Positions 8,601 through 16,900 of a stretch of 64,000 bases of DNA are shown here, piece after piece (position 1 is the first letter of the stretch; every line of letters begins with the position of its first letter). A program made the position numbers and the translations under genes. Source of the stretch: Bacilli bacterium. Its GTDB lineage: Bacteria > Bacillota_I > Bacilli_A > RF39 > UBA660. The notes under the pieces are model-generated. The model searched no databases. It was not told the DNA's origin and saw only the letters and a program-made list of their open reading frames with translations. The DNA is taken from the NCBI GenBank assembly GCA_017409785.1, contig JAFQSD010000002.1, positions 687,734 through 751,733 on the forward strand, in the 5' to 3' direction.

Positions 8601-10264
8601 AAGATGACGTAGTTGTAGAAGCTAAAGGTGAAGAAATCACAAGTATTATTCAATATATTGTCGATGAAGCAAAAGCAGAAAATATTGAAATTGAACAACT
8701 ATGGTTAGATAAAATTCCAGATATAATCTTTGTTGAAGAATTAAAGAAAAAATATAACTATGAAATTAAGAAAAATGATATTAATCCAGTAATTGGTGAA
8801 TACGATGATCCAGATAACCAACAACAACACTTATTAACACTTCCATTATCAAGAGATGGAAATGCTATTATCTTTGGTTCTGGAGGTAGTGGTAAAGAAT
8901 TAATGCTTACAAGTATTATTTATTCAACAATCACTACTCATGATTCATCAGAAGTTAACTTCTATATCTTAGATTTTGGAGCAGAAACAATGACAATGTT
9001 CAAGAAAGCTCCACATGTTGGTGAGGTATTACTTGCCGCAGATAATGAAAAGATTGATAACTTATTCAAGATGATCAATAAGATTATAGAAGACCGTAAA
9101 CGTTTATTCGTAGACTACAATGGTTCATTTGATTTCTATATTAACCATGGTGGAAAACAACTTCCATTAATAATTGTAGTAATCAATAACGTTGAAGCAT
9201 TTATGGAAACATATGGCGATTACGAAGAAATCTTAGGACAAATTACACGTGACTGTTTAAAATATGGAGTAGTCTTCATGTTTAGTACAAATGGTCCAAA
9301 TACAGTAAGATATCGTATTAGACAAAACTTCCGTCAAAATGTTGTTTTACAATTCAACGATCCATCAGATTACGCAAGTGTTCTTCCTGGTGTTAGAAAG
9401 AAAGAACCTTCTAAAGTATTTGGTCGTGGTATGATTGCCATAGATGCAATCTATGAATTCCAAACAGCATACCCATATAAAGAAGAAAAAATGTCAGACT
9501 ATATTAGAATAATCTGTAGTAAATTAAGTGAAATTTGTACAACAAAAGCTAAGAAAGTACCAATCTTACCAGAAACAATTGGTCAAGAAGAAGTTGCAGA
9601 AGTGTTAGGAAACTTAAGAACACTTCCAGTTGGTATCGAAAAAGAATCACTAGAAATTGCTACAATCAACCTAAAAGATTCTTACATTTACAATATCACT
9701 GGAGAAGATGTTACATCTCTACCAGAATTCTTACATGGCTTTGCCAGAAATGTTGTAAGAGTACCAAATGCTAAATGTATTATCGTTGATGCTGCAAGTG
9801 CTCTATCTGGAGTAAAATTTGCTGAAGAATCTATCACATATGGTAGTGGAGCATGCAAAGAAGTTGTTCAACAAATCGTTGATATCTGTAATGCTAAGAA
9901 GGAAAATAACACTCCAGAAGAAGTTGTATGTATGTTAGTTGGATTAAATACATTATTCCAAAAAATGTCTGCTATTGAAAAAGGTAACTTAACAATGGCA
10001 ATTCAAAATTCAAGTGGTTTAGGAACAATTCGTTTCGTAATAGTTGAAACAATTGATCATATTAAATCAATCAGTTACGAAGCTTGGTACAAAGCAAGTA
10101 TCGACTTATCTGCAGGTATCTGGATTGGAAATGGAATTGCCAACCAATTCACACTTAAAGTTACAACTAATGCTAGAACACTTCGTGCAGAAATCGATCC
10201 AAAATTCGGTTATGTTATTAAGAAAGGTAAAGCTACTTTAATTAAATTTATTTCTAATGAATAG
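5681..10264 (+). CDS. essC: Type VII secretion FtsK/SpoIIIE-family ATPase (EssC-like)
   Basis: The 1527-residue protein has the EssC architecture. The N-terminal half carries an FHA domain at about residues 100-175 (IIGND near 111, with LVSKQQARL and the N-x-G-T stretch NSKYGTYVNN). Two membrane segments lie near 263-287 and 300-316. FtsK/SpoIIIE ATPase domains follow. The first has an intact Walker A (GMTGSGKS, 718-725) and Walker B acids at D840-E841. The second has an altered Walker A, GSGGSGKE (1066-1073), with Glu in place of Ser/Thr. The third, after about 1300, has no clear P-loop. EssC drives export of WXG100-type substrates in Firmicutes. The start is GTG after GGGGTGAT. Confidence 0.9.
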   Translation: MIVRLIKKSKIYNFTLPTKVAGNYWITDNDYLGNVRNLINVEEDNGQWKIKSDFETKIMNGDHEIDSAILQEYSLYFLKINTDNEYVILYCSPSTEKTTLKLRLKAQGEIIIGNDANAHISYAYPLVSKQQARLIYNGGTWVVQDLNSKYGTYVNNVAVTTQTLEYGDIIFIMGLKIIVMDQSLIINTIGNYINFNRGLFDIERPLVQTQTQEDNPDEESIEFFKEEDYFYRAPRFKTRIEEVNIGIDPPPGKEAEDKTPLIYTLGPMMTMAMMSLSTGISAFMSVINGSVDIKDVASTLLTSGAMMCTMIVWPIMSQNYQKRQRKKREKERLKKYNEYVEQKREKIQAEMKIQRQILIDNYLPLSATKDIIYGKKRNLWEREIDQEDFLDLRLGIGTTPLFGNVSFPEERFSLETDELLKEVYKLGAESRMLENVPVSLSFVQKNISAIIGTSANKRQFIDGLVLQMLAYHSYEDLKLVVFTNEKNAPYWDYLKVSPHIWSNDKSTRYFATNLDEAKEISLTLEKAFQARKFKDNNGKMEQSAVDYKHYQPYYVIFTDDYKGIRDIEIIKDVAESNLNYGFSLIVVSPRLINIPNECKTFISIGDKKSGVFENELVSNKQKEFLADFDPTLNMYECCKILANIPIDIAKENQSLPNALTFLEMYNVGMVEQLNILNRWKQNDPTKSLQAPVGVDKTRELFKLDLHEKFHGPHGLIAGMTGSGKSEFIISYIMSMALNYHPYEVSFVLIDYKGGGLTGAFENRETGMKLPHLAGTITNLDTNEMNRSLASIQSELRKRQRMFNEARDKLNESTIDIYKYQGLYRKGLVDKPISHLFIISDEFAELKAQRPEFMEQLISTARIGRSLGVHLILATQKPAGVVNEQIWSNSKFRVCLKVQDKADSNDMIRVPDAANLKEAGRFYLQVGYNELFAMGQAAWAGAKYYPTEKRKKKVDQSINIIDNVGNVIKNLDTKQDDVVVEAKGEEITSIIQYIVDEAKAENIEIEQLWLDKIPDIIFVEELKKKYNYEIKKNDINPVIGEYDDPDNQQQHLLTLPLSRDGNAIIFGSGGSGKELMLTSIIYSTITTHDSSEVNFYILDFGAETMTMFKKAPHVGEVLLAADNEKIDNLFKMINKIIEDRKRLFVDYNGSFDFYINHGGKQLPLIIVVINNVEAFMETYGDYEEILGQITRDCLKYGVVFMFSTNGPNTVRYRIRQNFRQNVVLQFNDPSDYASVLPGVRKKEPSKVFGRGMIAIDAIYEFQTAYPYKEEKMSDYIRIICSKLSEICTTKAKKVPILPETIGQEEVAEVLGNLRTLPVGIEKESLEIATINLKDSYIYNITGEDVTSLPEFLHGFARNVVRVPNAKCIIVDAASALSGVKFAEESITYGSGACKEVVQQIVDICNAKKENNTPEEVVCMLVGLNTLFQKMSAIEKGNLTMAIQNSSGLGTIRFVIVETIDHIKSISYEAWYKASIDLSAGIWIGNGIANQFTLKVTTNARTLRAEIDPKFGYVIKKGKATLIKFISNE

Positions 10265-10275
10265 GAGAAAATGAT

Positions 10276-10533
10276 ATGAATAAGAATAAAATATTAATAG
10301 AATTAGAAATTCCTCTAATTGAAAAGTCATATGATTTATATATACCTATTAATAAAAGAATAGGAACAATCAAAAAATTAATTGAACAAGCTTTAGTAGA
10401 AATAACCGAAGGTGCTTATGAAATGAAGTTAGATACTAATTTCTATAGTAAAGAAACTGGTCAAATATACGATGTAAATAAAAATGTTAGAGAAACAGAC
10501 TTAAAAAATGGTTCAAGAATAATCTTAATATAG
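10276..10533 (+). CDS. esaB: EsaB/YukD-like ubiquitin-fold protein
   Basis: An 85-residue protein with the beta-grasp pattern of YukD/EsaB: ILIELEIPL, YDLYIPINKRIGTIKKLI, and an ending in L-K-N-G-S-R-I-I-L-I. In Firmicutes type VII systems this small cytoplasmic protein is encoded next to EssC and is needed for or regulates secretion. It is 11 bases after essC, with GGAGAAAATG as ribosome site, so the two are co-transcribed. Confidence 0.75.
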   Translation: MNKNKILIELEIPLIEKSYDLYIPINKRIGTIKKLIEQALVEITEGAYEMKLDTNFYSKETGQIYDVNKNVRETDLKNGSRIILI

Positions 10534-10542
10534 GAGGTAACT

Positions 10543-10794
10543 ATGTCAGATTATAATCAATTTGTAATGGCAGTTAATAAAATATTTGAAATTACTGCTA
10601 AAATCAAAGCTGGTTGGAAAGATCAAGATAATGTCAATATCGCTGATAGTATCGAAGATTCTAAAGCAACAGTAGTTGAAGCTGCAAAGTTATTCAATAC
10701 TCAAGCACCAGCAAAACCACAAGCAACTCCTGCACCAGAAGCCGATTTAACACTAGAAGATGAAGATGAAGATACGGGGGCTGTTGAAGAATGA
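10543..10794 (+). CDS. Small helical protein with acidic tail, possible type VII partner or substrate
   Basis: The 83-residue protein has an N-terminal helical stretch of about 50 residues containing GW, then an Ala/Pro-rich linker and a very acidic C terminus (DLTLEDEDEDTG). It is translated from TAGGAGGTAACT directly after esaB. Length, helix content and place suggest a WXG100-like or chaperone role, but a true W-x-G turn is not present, so this is inference. Confidence 0.6.
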   Translation: MSDYNQFVMAVNKIFEITAKIKAGWKDQDNVNIADSIEDSKATVVEAAKLFNTQAPAKPQATPAPEADLTLEDEDEDTGAVEE

Positions 10795-11009
10795 TAGGGA
10801 AATTTACTTATGAAGAAATTCTTCAGTTTGCTAAAGAATTAGCAGACAATGCAGATATCGTTGATAAACTTGCTAAAAAACAAGATGCAGGAATGCTACA
10901 AACATTTATCTCTAACGTAGACTGGTATTCTACATTTCTAAAATCAACAGTAGAAATATATAAAGATGCCGATACCGTATTAAAACCATTAAAAGACAAA
11001 ATAAAATAA
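10791..11009 (+). CDS. Small helical protein, 72 aa, translationally coupled
   Basis: Its ATG overlaps the stop of the previous gene by four bases (ATGA), so the two are probably made in fixed ratio. The sequence is almost wholly amphipathic helix, with a central break at SNVDWYSTF that could form the turn of a helical hairpin, as in WXG100 proteins. The W-x-G motif itself is absent. It is the last gene of the essC operon; a terminator follows. Confidence 0.6.
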   Translation: MIGKFTYEEILQFAKELADNADIVDKLAKKQDAGMLQTFISNVDWYSTFLKSTVEIYKDADTVLKPLKDKIK

Positions 11010-11012
11010 ACA

Positions 11013-11041
11013 AAAGAACTTTCACTACGAAAGTTCTTTTA
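11013..11041. terminator. Bidirectional terminator between converging operons
   Basis: AAAAGAACTTT/AAAGTTCTTTT, an 11-bp stem with a seven-base loop. A T run follows on the plus strand and the A run serves the minus strand, where the hairpin overlaps the stop of the SpoIID-like gene. Confidence 0.8.
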
Positions 11042-12095
11042 TATATTTATTAATTTTAACTTTAGGAAAATAGTATTTAATTATATTAGCAAAATCACAG
11101 CCATTAAGGGCCATTTCATTTGCCCCATATAAACTAAGACCATATCCATTTCCATAGCCCTTACTAATAATTTTTAATTCTTCATTATTAACAATAATAT
11201 TTATATTCATAGATTTTAATCCAAGTATTCTCTTAATTTCTTCACCAGTATAAACATTCTTATCAATACTTAATTTCTTGACGTAATCACGACTATCAAC
11301 ATCCATAATAGTAAAAGTTGAGTCCTTAGAAATATTAAATCCTAATAAATTACTAAGAATATCATATTTCCAACTTTTAACTTCTACATAATAAGGAGAA
11401 CCTAAATCCCAAAGACTTTTAACAGAACTTAAGTAAGGGTAGTCTCTATGGTAAAAAGTCTTACCAGTATTTGAATAATGTATAAAAGGCAAAATATAAT
11501 TATCATTGTAAGTTATAAAGAGGCAATCAGTCTCTTTTATTGCTTTACTAAGTTGTTCTAAGATCTCATCGTAATCAACAGTCCATACTAATTTAAAGTA
11601 CGAAATAGGCTTATATAAAGCAAAGTCATTAAAAGCATCTACAAATTTATCAGTACTCATTTTATAAAATGCATAAGTTCTATATAAAATACAAAGTGCT
11701 TTAATAACCTCAATATCAATTCCAACTATAGAATTAGTTGCTAAAACACCAAGTAAATATTCTTTTAAAGGTAATTCAACCATAGAATTATCTTGTAATT
11801 TAATAGATACTAAAAAATGTTCATTAGAATAATATAAACTATCTTTTAATATTTCAATAGGATTACTTTCTAATGAAATATCTAATGTCTTTACAACAAT
11901 ACCATCAATTACTAAGTAAACTTTCTTACCAGTATAATTAATATTATTATTTCTAATAAAATTTCTAGCTCTTCTTGCTAAATCATCATCTTTAGAGTTT
12001 AAAACTAACTCTCTTGAAAATTCATAATTAATAGATAGGTATAAATATAAAACATCCTCAGTACCATTATTTTTAATTTCATATTTATAAAACAT
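11025..12095 (-). CDS. SpoIID/LytB-domain protein lacking catalytic residues
   Basis: The SpoIID/LytB fold is recognisable. LPLKEYLLGVLATNS followed by EVIKALCILYRTYAF corresponds to the family's L-x-EYL-x-GVVA-x-EM...EALKAQA-x-AR-TYA. IHYSNTGKTF corresponds to H-S-T-x-GG-x-T. GYGNGYGLSLYGANEMA corresponds to GHG-x-GMSQYGA. SpoIID is a lytic transglycosylase acting on denuded glycans during sporulation. Here the catalytic Glu is Asn121 and the Cys and His near the metal site are replaced, so activity is doubtful. I chose ATG 12095 because AGGTGA is five bases away; 12101 and 12104 (GTG) are alternatives. No signal peptide is seen. Confidence 0.65.
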   Translation of the reverse strand: MFYKYEIKNNGTEDVLYLYLSINYEFSRELVLNSKDDDLARRARNFIRNNNINYTGKKVYLVIDGIVVKTLDISLESNPIEILKDSLYYSNEHFLVSIKLQDNSMVELPLKEYLLGVLATNSIVGIDIEVIKALCILYRTYAFYKMSTDKFVDAFNDFALYKPISYFKLVWTVDYDEILEQLSKAIKETDCLFITYNDNYILPFIHYSNTGKTFYHRDYPYLSSVKSLWDLGSPYYVEVKSWKYDILSNLLGFNISKDSTFTIMDVDSRDYVKKLSIDKNVYTGEEIKRILGLKSMNINIIVNNEELKIISKGYGNGYGLSLYGANEMALNGCDFANIIKYYFPKVKINKYIKELS

Positions 12096-12142
12096 CAGCA
12101 TCACCTAAAAATAGTATGCGTAAGAGAATAAAAAACAATACA

Positions 12143-12178
12143 AAAAAAGAACTAAAATTCAAAATATTTTAGTTCTTT
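12143..12178 (-). terminator. Terminator of the phospholipase-like gene
   Basis: A 12-bp perfect stem (12147-12158 with 12167-12178) followed on the minus strand by a T run; it overlaps the end of the gene. Confidence 0.8.
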
Positions 12179-13123
12179 ATTTAAATTACAATCACGACCA
12201 GTAACATAACTAATATTAGTAAATATTTTTTCTAATTCAATATCTTTATTATTAATATAATCAAAACTAGCACATATTAATACTTTAGCAGTTTTAATAG
12301 ATTTAACATATAAATCTACAAAAGACTCAGTACTTGTCATATTATAATTAGTTGGATTTCTCCACAACGTATGATTAGAATTTAAATAATTATGTTTATC
12401 TTCTAACGGAACATGATAACTTATAGCCTCAAATCTAAAAACTCTTTTAGTAGTAAAAGTATCAACGATCTTATAAAAGAATTTCTTTATCCCATAAGGA
12501 TCTCTTCTAAATAAGAATAATGAATTTTTCATTTGTTTAAGCGATTTATAGTATATATTTCCCATATTTTCTAAACCAAATGTATCATAAAAACTATTAT
12601 CAATAACATTCTTTAAATTACTTGAAAATTCTCTTGTGTTAAAACAAAATTCATCCATTCTAAATTTATAAGGATTTACTTTTTCTCTTCTTTTAACTAT
12701 ATCATTATCAATGAATGTTTCCATAAACTCATGTACATGATTATATTTATAAGTATTTTTTCTTCTTTTATCAAATATACCAGTTTTATAAATAATATAT
12801 GGATGAATATTTGAATCTAATACATAATGGCAAATCATACCTGCTAAATAAGAACAAACATCCATATCATTAGTTAAATCATTATCTTTAATATAGTTAA
12901 TTAAATTAACAAAGTAAGCTTGTGTCTCAGTTCTATGAAACTCACCACAGAAATTTCTAATTTTCTTTCCTGGTAAAATTGAAAATAAATTATAAAACAT
13001 TAAGGCATCCATACTTTGACCAAACATCTTAATTCTACTGCAATCTATTATATTCTTAATATTACTTGGTAAGATATCAAAAACATCTTTTGCAAAATAA
13101 GCATGAGTAATCGTTGCGGGCAT
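12152..13123 (-). CDS. Zinc-dependent phospholipase C-like protein
   Basis: The protein starts MPATITHAYFAKDVF, where the Thr-His stretch matches the first zinc-ligand region of the bacterial zinc phospholipase C family. His and Asp continue in the expected order: SMDALMFY, GEFHRTETQAYF, YLAGMICHYVLDSNIHPYI, and HVHEFMETFID. The length (323 aa) fits the small uncharacterised branch of this family in gut Firmicutes. No signal peptide is present, so it is probably intracellular and its substrate is unknown. ATG 13123 has GGGAGGAAG upstream. Confidence 0.75.
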   Translation of the reverse strand: MPATITHAYFAKDVFDILPSNIKNIIDCSRIKMFGQSMDALMFYNLFSILPGKKIRNFCGEFHRTETQAYFVNLINYIKDNDLTNDMDVCSYLAGMICHYVLDSNIHPYIIYKTGIFDKRRKNTYKYNHVHEFMETFIDNDIVKRREKVNPYKFRMDEFCFNTREFSSNLKNVIDNSFYDTFGLENMGNIYYKSLKQMKNSLFLFRRDPYGIKKFFYKIVDTFTTKRVFRFEAISYHVPLEDKHNYLNSNHTLWRNPTNYNMTSTESFVDLYVKSIKTAKVLICASFDYINNKDIELEKIFTNISYVTGRDCNLNKELKYFEF

Positions 13124-13260
13124 TTTACTTCCTCCCTCGTAACATAATATTAAAATACATACCTTCAAAAAATAAAGGTAATTAAATTATACCATTAAAT
13201 TCACTAAATTTTCATACTTTTCTATAAATAATATGATATAATTTATACTAGGTGAGAATA

Positions 13261-14211
13261 ATGATAGGGAAACAATTTAAAAACTTAGATGAACAAATTG
13301 AAATACTTAAACATAGAGGTATGATTATTAATGATGAAGACTATGCAAAAATAGTATTATTACGTGAAAATTACTTCTTTTTAAATGGGTATCGCCACTT
13401 ATTTTTGAAAAGAAGAGAAGATAATGACTATCTAGAAGGAACAACATTTGAAGAATTATATAGCTTATTCTTATTTGATCGTTCTATTAGAAATGTTTTA
13501 TTTAAATATTTACTTGTAATTGAAAATAACTTAAAGTCTATTACATCATATCAATTATCTAAGAAGTATGGATATCGTGAACGTGATTATTTAAAACCAA
13601 AAAACTTTACACAACATCCAGATAAGCAACGTCAGTTAAATGACTTATTAAAGAAAATGAAAAGACAAATTCGTGTAAATGGTTCACAACATACTGCTAC
13701 ATTACACTATGTTTCAAACTATGGATATATTCCACTATGGATCTTAGTTAAAGTATTATCATTTGGTATTGTAAGTGAAATGTACTCTGTCTTAAAAGCA
13801 GAAGATCAAAGAGATATTGCTAGAACATACGGTATAGAACCAGATGACTTTCAAACATACTTACCAATTTTAGCTAATTATCGTAATTTATGTGCTCATG
13901 AAGATATTCTTTTTGAAAATAAGACTCAAAAAGCTATAGATGACACAATTTATCATAAAATTTTAGATATTCCTAAATCAGAAGGAGAATATATTTATGG
14001 TAAGCATGATCTATTTGCCCTAGTAATAATTATGAAACAAATGCTACAAACCGAGGAATTCAAAAATATGACTATGGAATTAGAAAATATTATTCAAACA
14101 TTGAATTACAACTTACATACAATAAAAATAGAAAAAGTATTCAATCGTATGGGATTCCCAATGAACTGGAAAGAGTTATCAAAAATTGAAAGGAGTTCGG
14201 ATACAGAGTGA
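13261..14211 (+). CDS. Abi-family (AbiD/AbiF-like) HEPN protein
   Basis: The protein matches the Abi_2 family: NLDEQIEILKHRGMII near the N terminus, the LLRENYFFLNGYRHLF stretch, and the HEPN-type R-N-x-x-x-H motif (RNLCAH, residues 208-213). Members are linked to abortive phage infection and toxin-antitoxin loci, and the motif is that of HEPN ribonucleases. ATG 13261 is used because AGGTGAG lies just upstream; a GTG at 13252 is less likely. It overlaps htrA by four bases, an unusual operon partner for a defence gene. Confidence 0.8.
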   Translation: MIGKQFKNLDEQIEILKHRGMIINDEDYAKIVLLRENYFFLNGYRHLFLKRREDNDYLEGTTFEELYSLFLFDRSIRNVLFKYLLVIENNLKSITSYQLSKKYGYRERDYLKPKNFTQHPDKQRQLNDLLKKMKRQIRVNGSQHTATLHYVSNYGYIPLWILVKVLSFGIVSEMYSVLKAEDQRDIARTYGIEPDDFQTYLPILANYRNLCAHEDILFENKTQKAIDDTIYHKILDIPKSEGEYIYGKHDLFALVIIMKQMLQTEEFKNMTMELENIIQTLNYNLHTIKIEKVFNRMGFPMNWKELSKIERSSDTE

Positions 14212-15329
14212 AGAAAAAGCATGAAACCTTAAAAATGATGTTTATCGTTACTTTTTCCTTCGTAATAGGAGGAGTAGTAATGTTTGCCTTACTAAAATGG
14301 ACACCAATTATTAGTGAAGTTTTAGGAACATCCGGTGGAGGAACAATTGTAACTAAAAATGAAACACAAGTTTATGAGAAAGGTTCTTTAGCTGCCTCAG
14401 TAGAGAAAATATATGATGCTACTGCACTAGTAAGAACTTACAAAAAAGAACAAGTTGCTTCAACTGGAACTGCATTTGTCTACAAAGCAGATGATAAATA
14501 TGGATATTTATTAACAAACAATCATGTCGTTGCTGATGGAGATAAAATTTCTGTTGTAATGTCAAATGATGAAGAAGTAGAAGGTACAGTTTTAGGTGGA
14601 GATGAATATTTAGATTTAGCAGTAATTCGTATTGCTAGAGAAAAAGTATCATTAATTGCTAATATTGGTAGTAGTGAAAATATGAAATTAGGAGATACTG
14701 TTTTCACAGTAGGCTCTCCAATGGGATATGACTATCGTGGAAGTGTTACTTCAGGTATTCTTTCAGGAAAAGATAGAATGGTTTCAGTAAGCGTATCAAA
14801 TTCATTAGGAAATGATTGGGTAATGCGTGTACTACAATTAGATGCTTCAATTAACCCAGGTAATAGTGGTGGACCACTTCTAAATGTAAATGGAGAAGTA
14901 ATTGGAATATGCTCTCTAAAACTAGTTGATGATGAAATAGAAGGAATGGGATTTGCGATTCCAATTGAATATGCTATGAGTCATGTTGAAACACTAGAAG
15001 CAGGTAAAACAATCGAATGGCCATTATTAGGAATAGAAATGGCAAATGTAACAGATACATCATTACTATATAGAAATAGAATTATCTTAGATGAAGATAT
15101 AAAACAAGGTGTTGTTGTTATAAGTGCTGTAGACGGTTCTGGTGCTAAAGCAGCAGGATTAGAAAAAGGCGATGTAATTATAAAATTAGCTGGTAAAGAA
15201 GTTAAGGACTATGCTTATTTAAGATATGAATTGTATCAACATCAAGCAGGAGATACCGTTGAAATTGTCTATATAAGAGACGGTAAAGAAAAAACAACAA
15301 AAGTTAAACTAGGTAAAAGTTCTGAATAA
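14208..15329 (+). CDS. htrA: HtrA/DegP-like serine protease with PDZ domain
   Basis: One N-terminal membrane segment (about residues 10-30) anchors a trypsin-like domain with the catalytic triad His106 (NNHVV), Asp136 (DLAVI) and Ser220 (NPGNSGGPL). A single PDZ domain follows at about 285-370 (KAAGLEKGDVIIKLAGKEV). HtrA degrades misfolded exported proteins at the membrane-wall interface. The GTG start is within the stop of the Abi gene (GTGA overlap), so the two are translationally coupled. Confidence 0.93.
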   Translation: MKKKHETLKMMFIVTFSFVIGGVVMFALLKWTPIISEVLGTSGGGTIVTKNETQVYEKGSLAASVEKIYDATALVRTYKKEQVASTGTAFVYKADDKYGYLLTNNHVVADGDKISVVMSNDEEVEGTVLGGDEYLDLAVIRIAREKVSLIANIGSSENMKLGDTVFTVGSPMGYDYRGSVTSGILSGKDRMVSVSVSNSLGNDWVMRVLQLDASINPGNSGGPLLNVNGEVIGICSLKLVDDEIEGMGFAIPIEYAMSHVETLEAGKTIEWPLLGIEMANVTDTSLLYRNRIILDEDIKQGVVVISAVDGSGAKAAGLEKGDVIIKLAGKEVKDYAYLRYELYQHQAGDTVEIVYIRDGKEKTTKVKLGKSSE

Positions 15330-15342
15330 CAGAACTTTTTTC
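15316..15342 (+). terminator. Terminator of abi-htrA
   Basis: AAAAGTTCTG/CAGAACTTTT hairpin overlapping the htrA stop, followed by T residues. Confidence 0.8.
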
Positions 15343-15401
15343 TTTATTTATAAAGTATAATATGATATAATATGTCCACAGAAGAAAAGGAGTGAGGAAA
15401 A

Positions 15402-16337
15402 ATGTTAAAGATATTTAAAACTAATTCAGTTGACAAGGCACTTAAAAAAATAAAAAAACCAACAGTTGATTGTTGGATGGAACTCACTACCCCGACAAAC
15501 GACGAAATCGACAAAGTAGTTGCTAAAACACTTGTGGATAAAGACTTAATTACTAAGATGCTAGACGTAGAAGAGTTACCACGTATCGAAAGAAGTGGAA
15601 ATTCAACACTTGTAGTTGTCGATACACCATATCTTGATGAAGACCATCAATATACAACTATACCATTAGGTATTATTATAAGTGAAAATAATTATGTAAT
15701 TACAGTATCACCAAAGAAAACAACAATCTTAAATGCATTTAAACAAGATAAAGTAAAAAACTTTAGAACTGCTAAGAAAACAAGATTTTTAATTCAAATT
15801 CTACTTCATACAGCAGCAACATATCTACGAGTATTAAAACAAGTAAGTAGAGATATTGATTTAAAAGAAGAAGAATTAAAAAAATCTACTAAAAATAAAG
15901 ATTTAGTAGATATGTTAGAAATTGAAAAGACACTAGTTTACTTCATGACATCATTAAAATCAAATGACGTTGTTTTAGGTAAACTGGCTAAAGGAAACGT
16001 TTTACCATTATATGAAAATGATGGCGAACTTTTAGAAGATGCAATCATTGAGTATAAACAAGCGATGGAAATGACTACAATTTATAAAGATATCTTATTA
16101 TCAATAAAAGATACCTACTCAACAGTAGTATCAAACAACTTAAATATTGCAATGAAATTTCTAGCAGCAGCAACAATTGTATTATCAATTCCAACTATGA
16201 TTTCATCATTCTTAGGAATGAATATCGATTTAGGAAAAATAACAACTATGGAAAACGCTTTTCCAATTGTAATTATTATTTCACTAATAACATCACTAGT
16301 AGTAGCCTTCTTATTAAAGAAAAAAGATATGTTTTAA
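15402..16337 (+). CDS. corA: CorA-family divalent cation channel
   Basis: The 311-residue protein has a long cytoplasmic N-terminal domain, a charged helical stalk (about 145-245), and two C-terminal membrane segments (251-270 and 287-305) joined by a loop carrying GMN at 272-274, the CorA signature. The residue before it is Leu rather than the usual Tyr. It ends in a basic KKKDMF tail. CorA moves Mg2+ and sometimes Co2+/Ni2+. AGGAGTGAGG precedes the ATG. Confidence 0.93.
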   Translation: MLKIFKTNSVDKALKKIKKPTVDCWMELTTPTNDEIDKVVAKTLVDKDLITKMLDVEELPRIERSGNSTLVVVDTPYLDEDHQYTTIPLGIIISENNYVITVSPKKTTILNAFKQDKVKNFRTAKKTRFLIQILLHTAATYLRVLKQVSRDIDLKEEELKKSTKNKDLVDMLEIEKTLVYFMTSLKSNDVVLGKLAKGNVLPLYENDGELLEDAIIEYKQAMEMTTIYKDILLSIKDTYSTVVSNNLNIAMKFLAAATIVLSIPTMISSFLGMNIDLGKITTMENAFPIVIIISLITSLVVAFLLKKKDMF

Positions 16338-16341
16338 AATC

Positions 16342-16368
16342 AGATTATACATTTTTGTATAATCTTTT
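16342..16368 (+). terminator. Terminator of corA
   Basis: AGATTATAC/GTATAATCT stem with a short loop and T run. Confidence 0.8.
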
Positions 16369-16397
16369 ATGTTATAATGAAGAAAATAGGAGGTCAT

Positions 16398-16892
16398 ATG
16401 GAATTATTAGATATTTATGATTCAACAGGTCTACCAACAGGAAAAACAATCGTCAGAGGCGATAAAAATACCATTTTAGGGGATAATGAACATATCGCAG
16501 TAGGAGTAATCTTTATAGAAAATAGTAAAGGAGAATTTCTAATTCAAAAGACATCGATTGAAAAAGGAGGAGAATTTTCTTCCACAGGGGGACATATAAC
16601 ACATAATGAAACTCCACTAAGTTCAATTAAAAGAGAAGTAGAAGAAGAATTAGGTATAAATATTGATAATGAAAATATTCAAGAATTAGGATTTATGTTA
16701 TATGATAAACCACTAAGATATATGTTTTATCTAAAAAAAGATATAGATTTAAAAAATATAAAACTCCAACAAGAAGAAGTTGAATACGTTAAATATATGA
16801 CTATCGAAGAAATTAACAACTTAATAGAAACAAATCAAATAACTAAGTCCCATGGAATATTATTTAAAGAAGTGTTAAAGAGAATAAAGTAG
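16398..16892 (+). CDS. Nudix hydrolase
   Basis: A Nudix box is present: GGHITHNE followed by a nine-residue stretch and REVEEELGI, matching G-x5-E-x7-R-E-x-x-E-E-x-G-I with all acidic metal ligands. The N terminus resembles isopentenyl-diphosphate isomerase-like Nudix proteins (MELLDIYD...TGK), which often act on nucleotide or sugar diphosphates; the true substrate is not evident. ATG 16398 has an ATAGGAGGTCAT ribosome site. The next gene starts 8 bases later. Confidence 0.88.
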   Translation: MELLDIYDSTGLPTGKTIVRGDKNTILGDNEHIAVGVIFIENSKGEFLIQKTSIEKGGEFSSTGGHITHNETPLSSIKREVEEELGINIDNENIQELGFMLYDKPLRYMFYLKKDIDLKNIKLQQEEVEYVKYMTIEEINNLIETNQITKSHGILFKEVLKRIK

Positions 16893-16900
16893 GAATGTGT

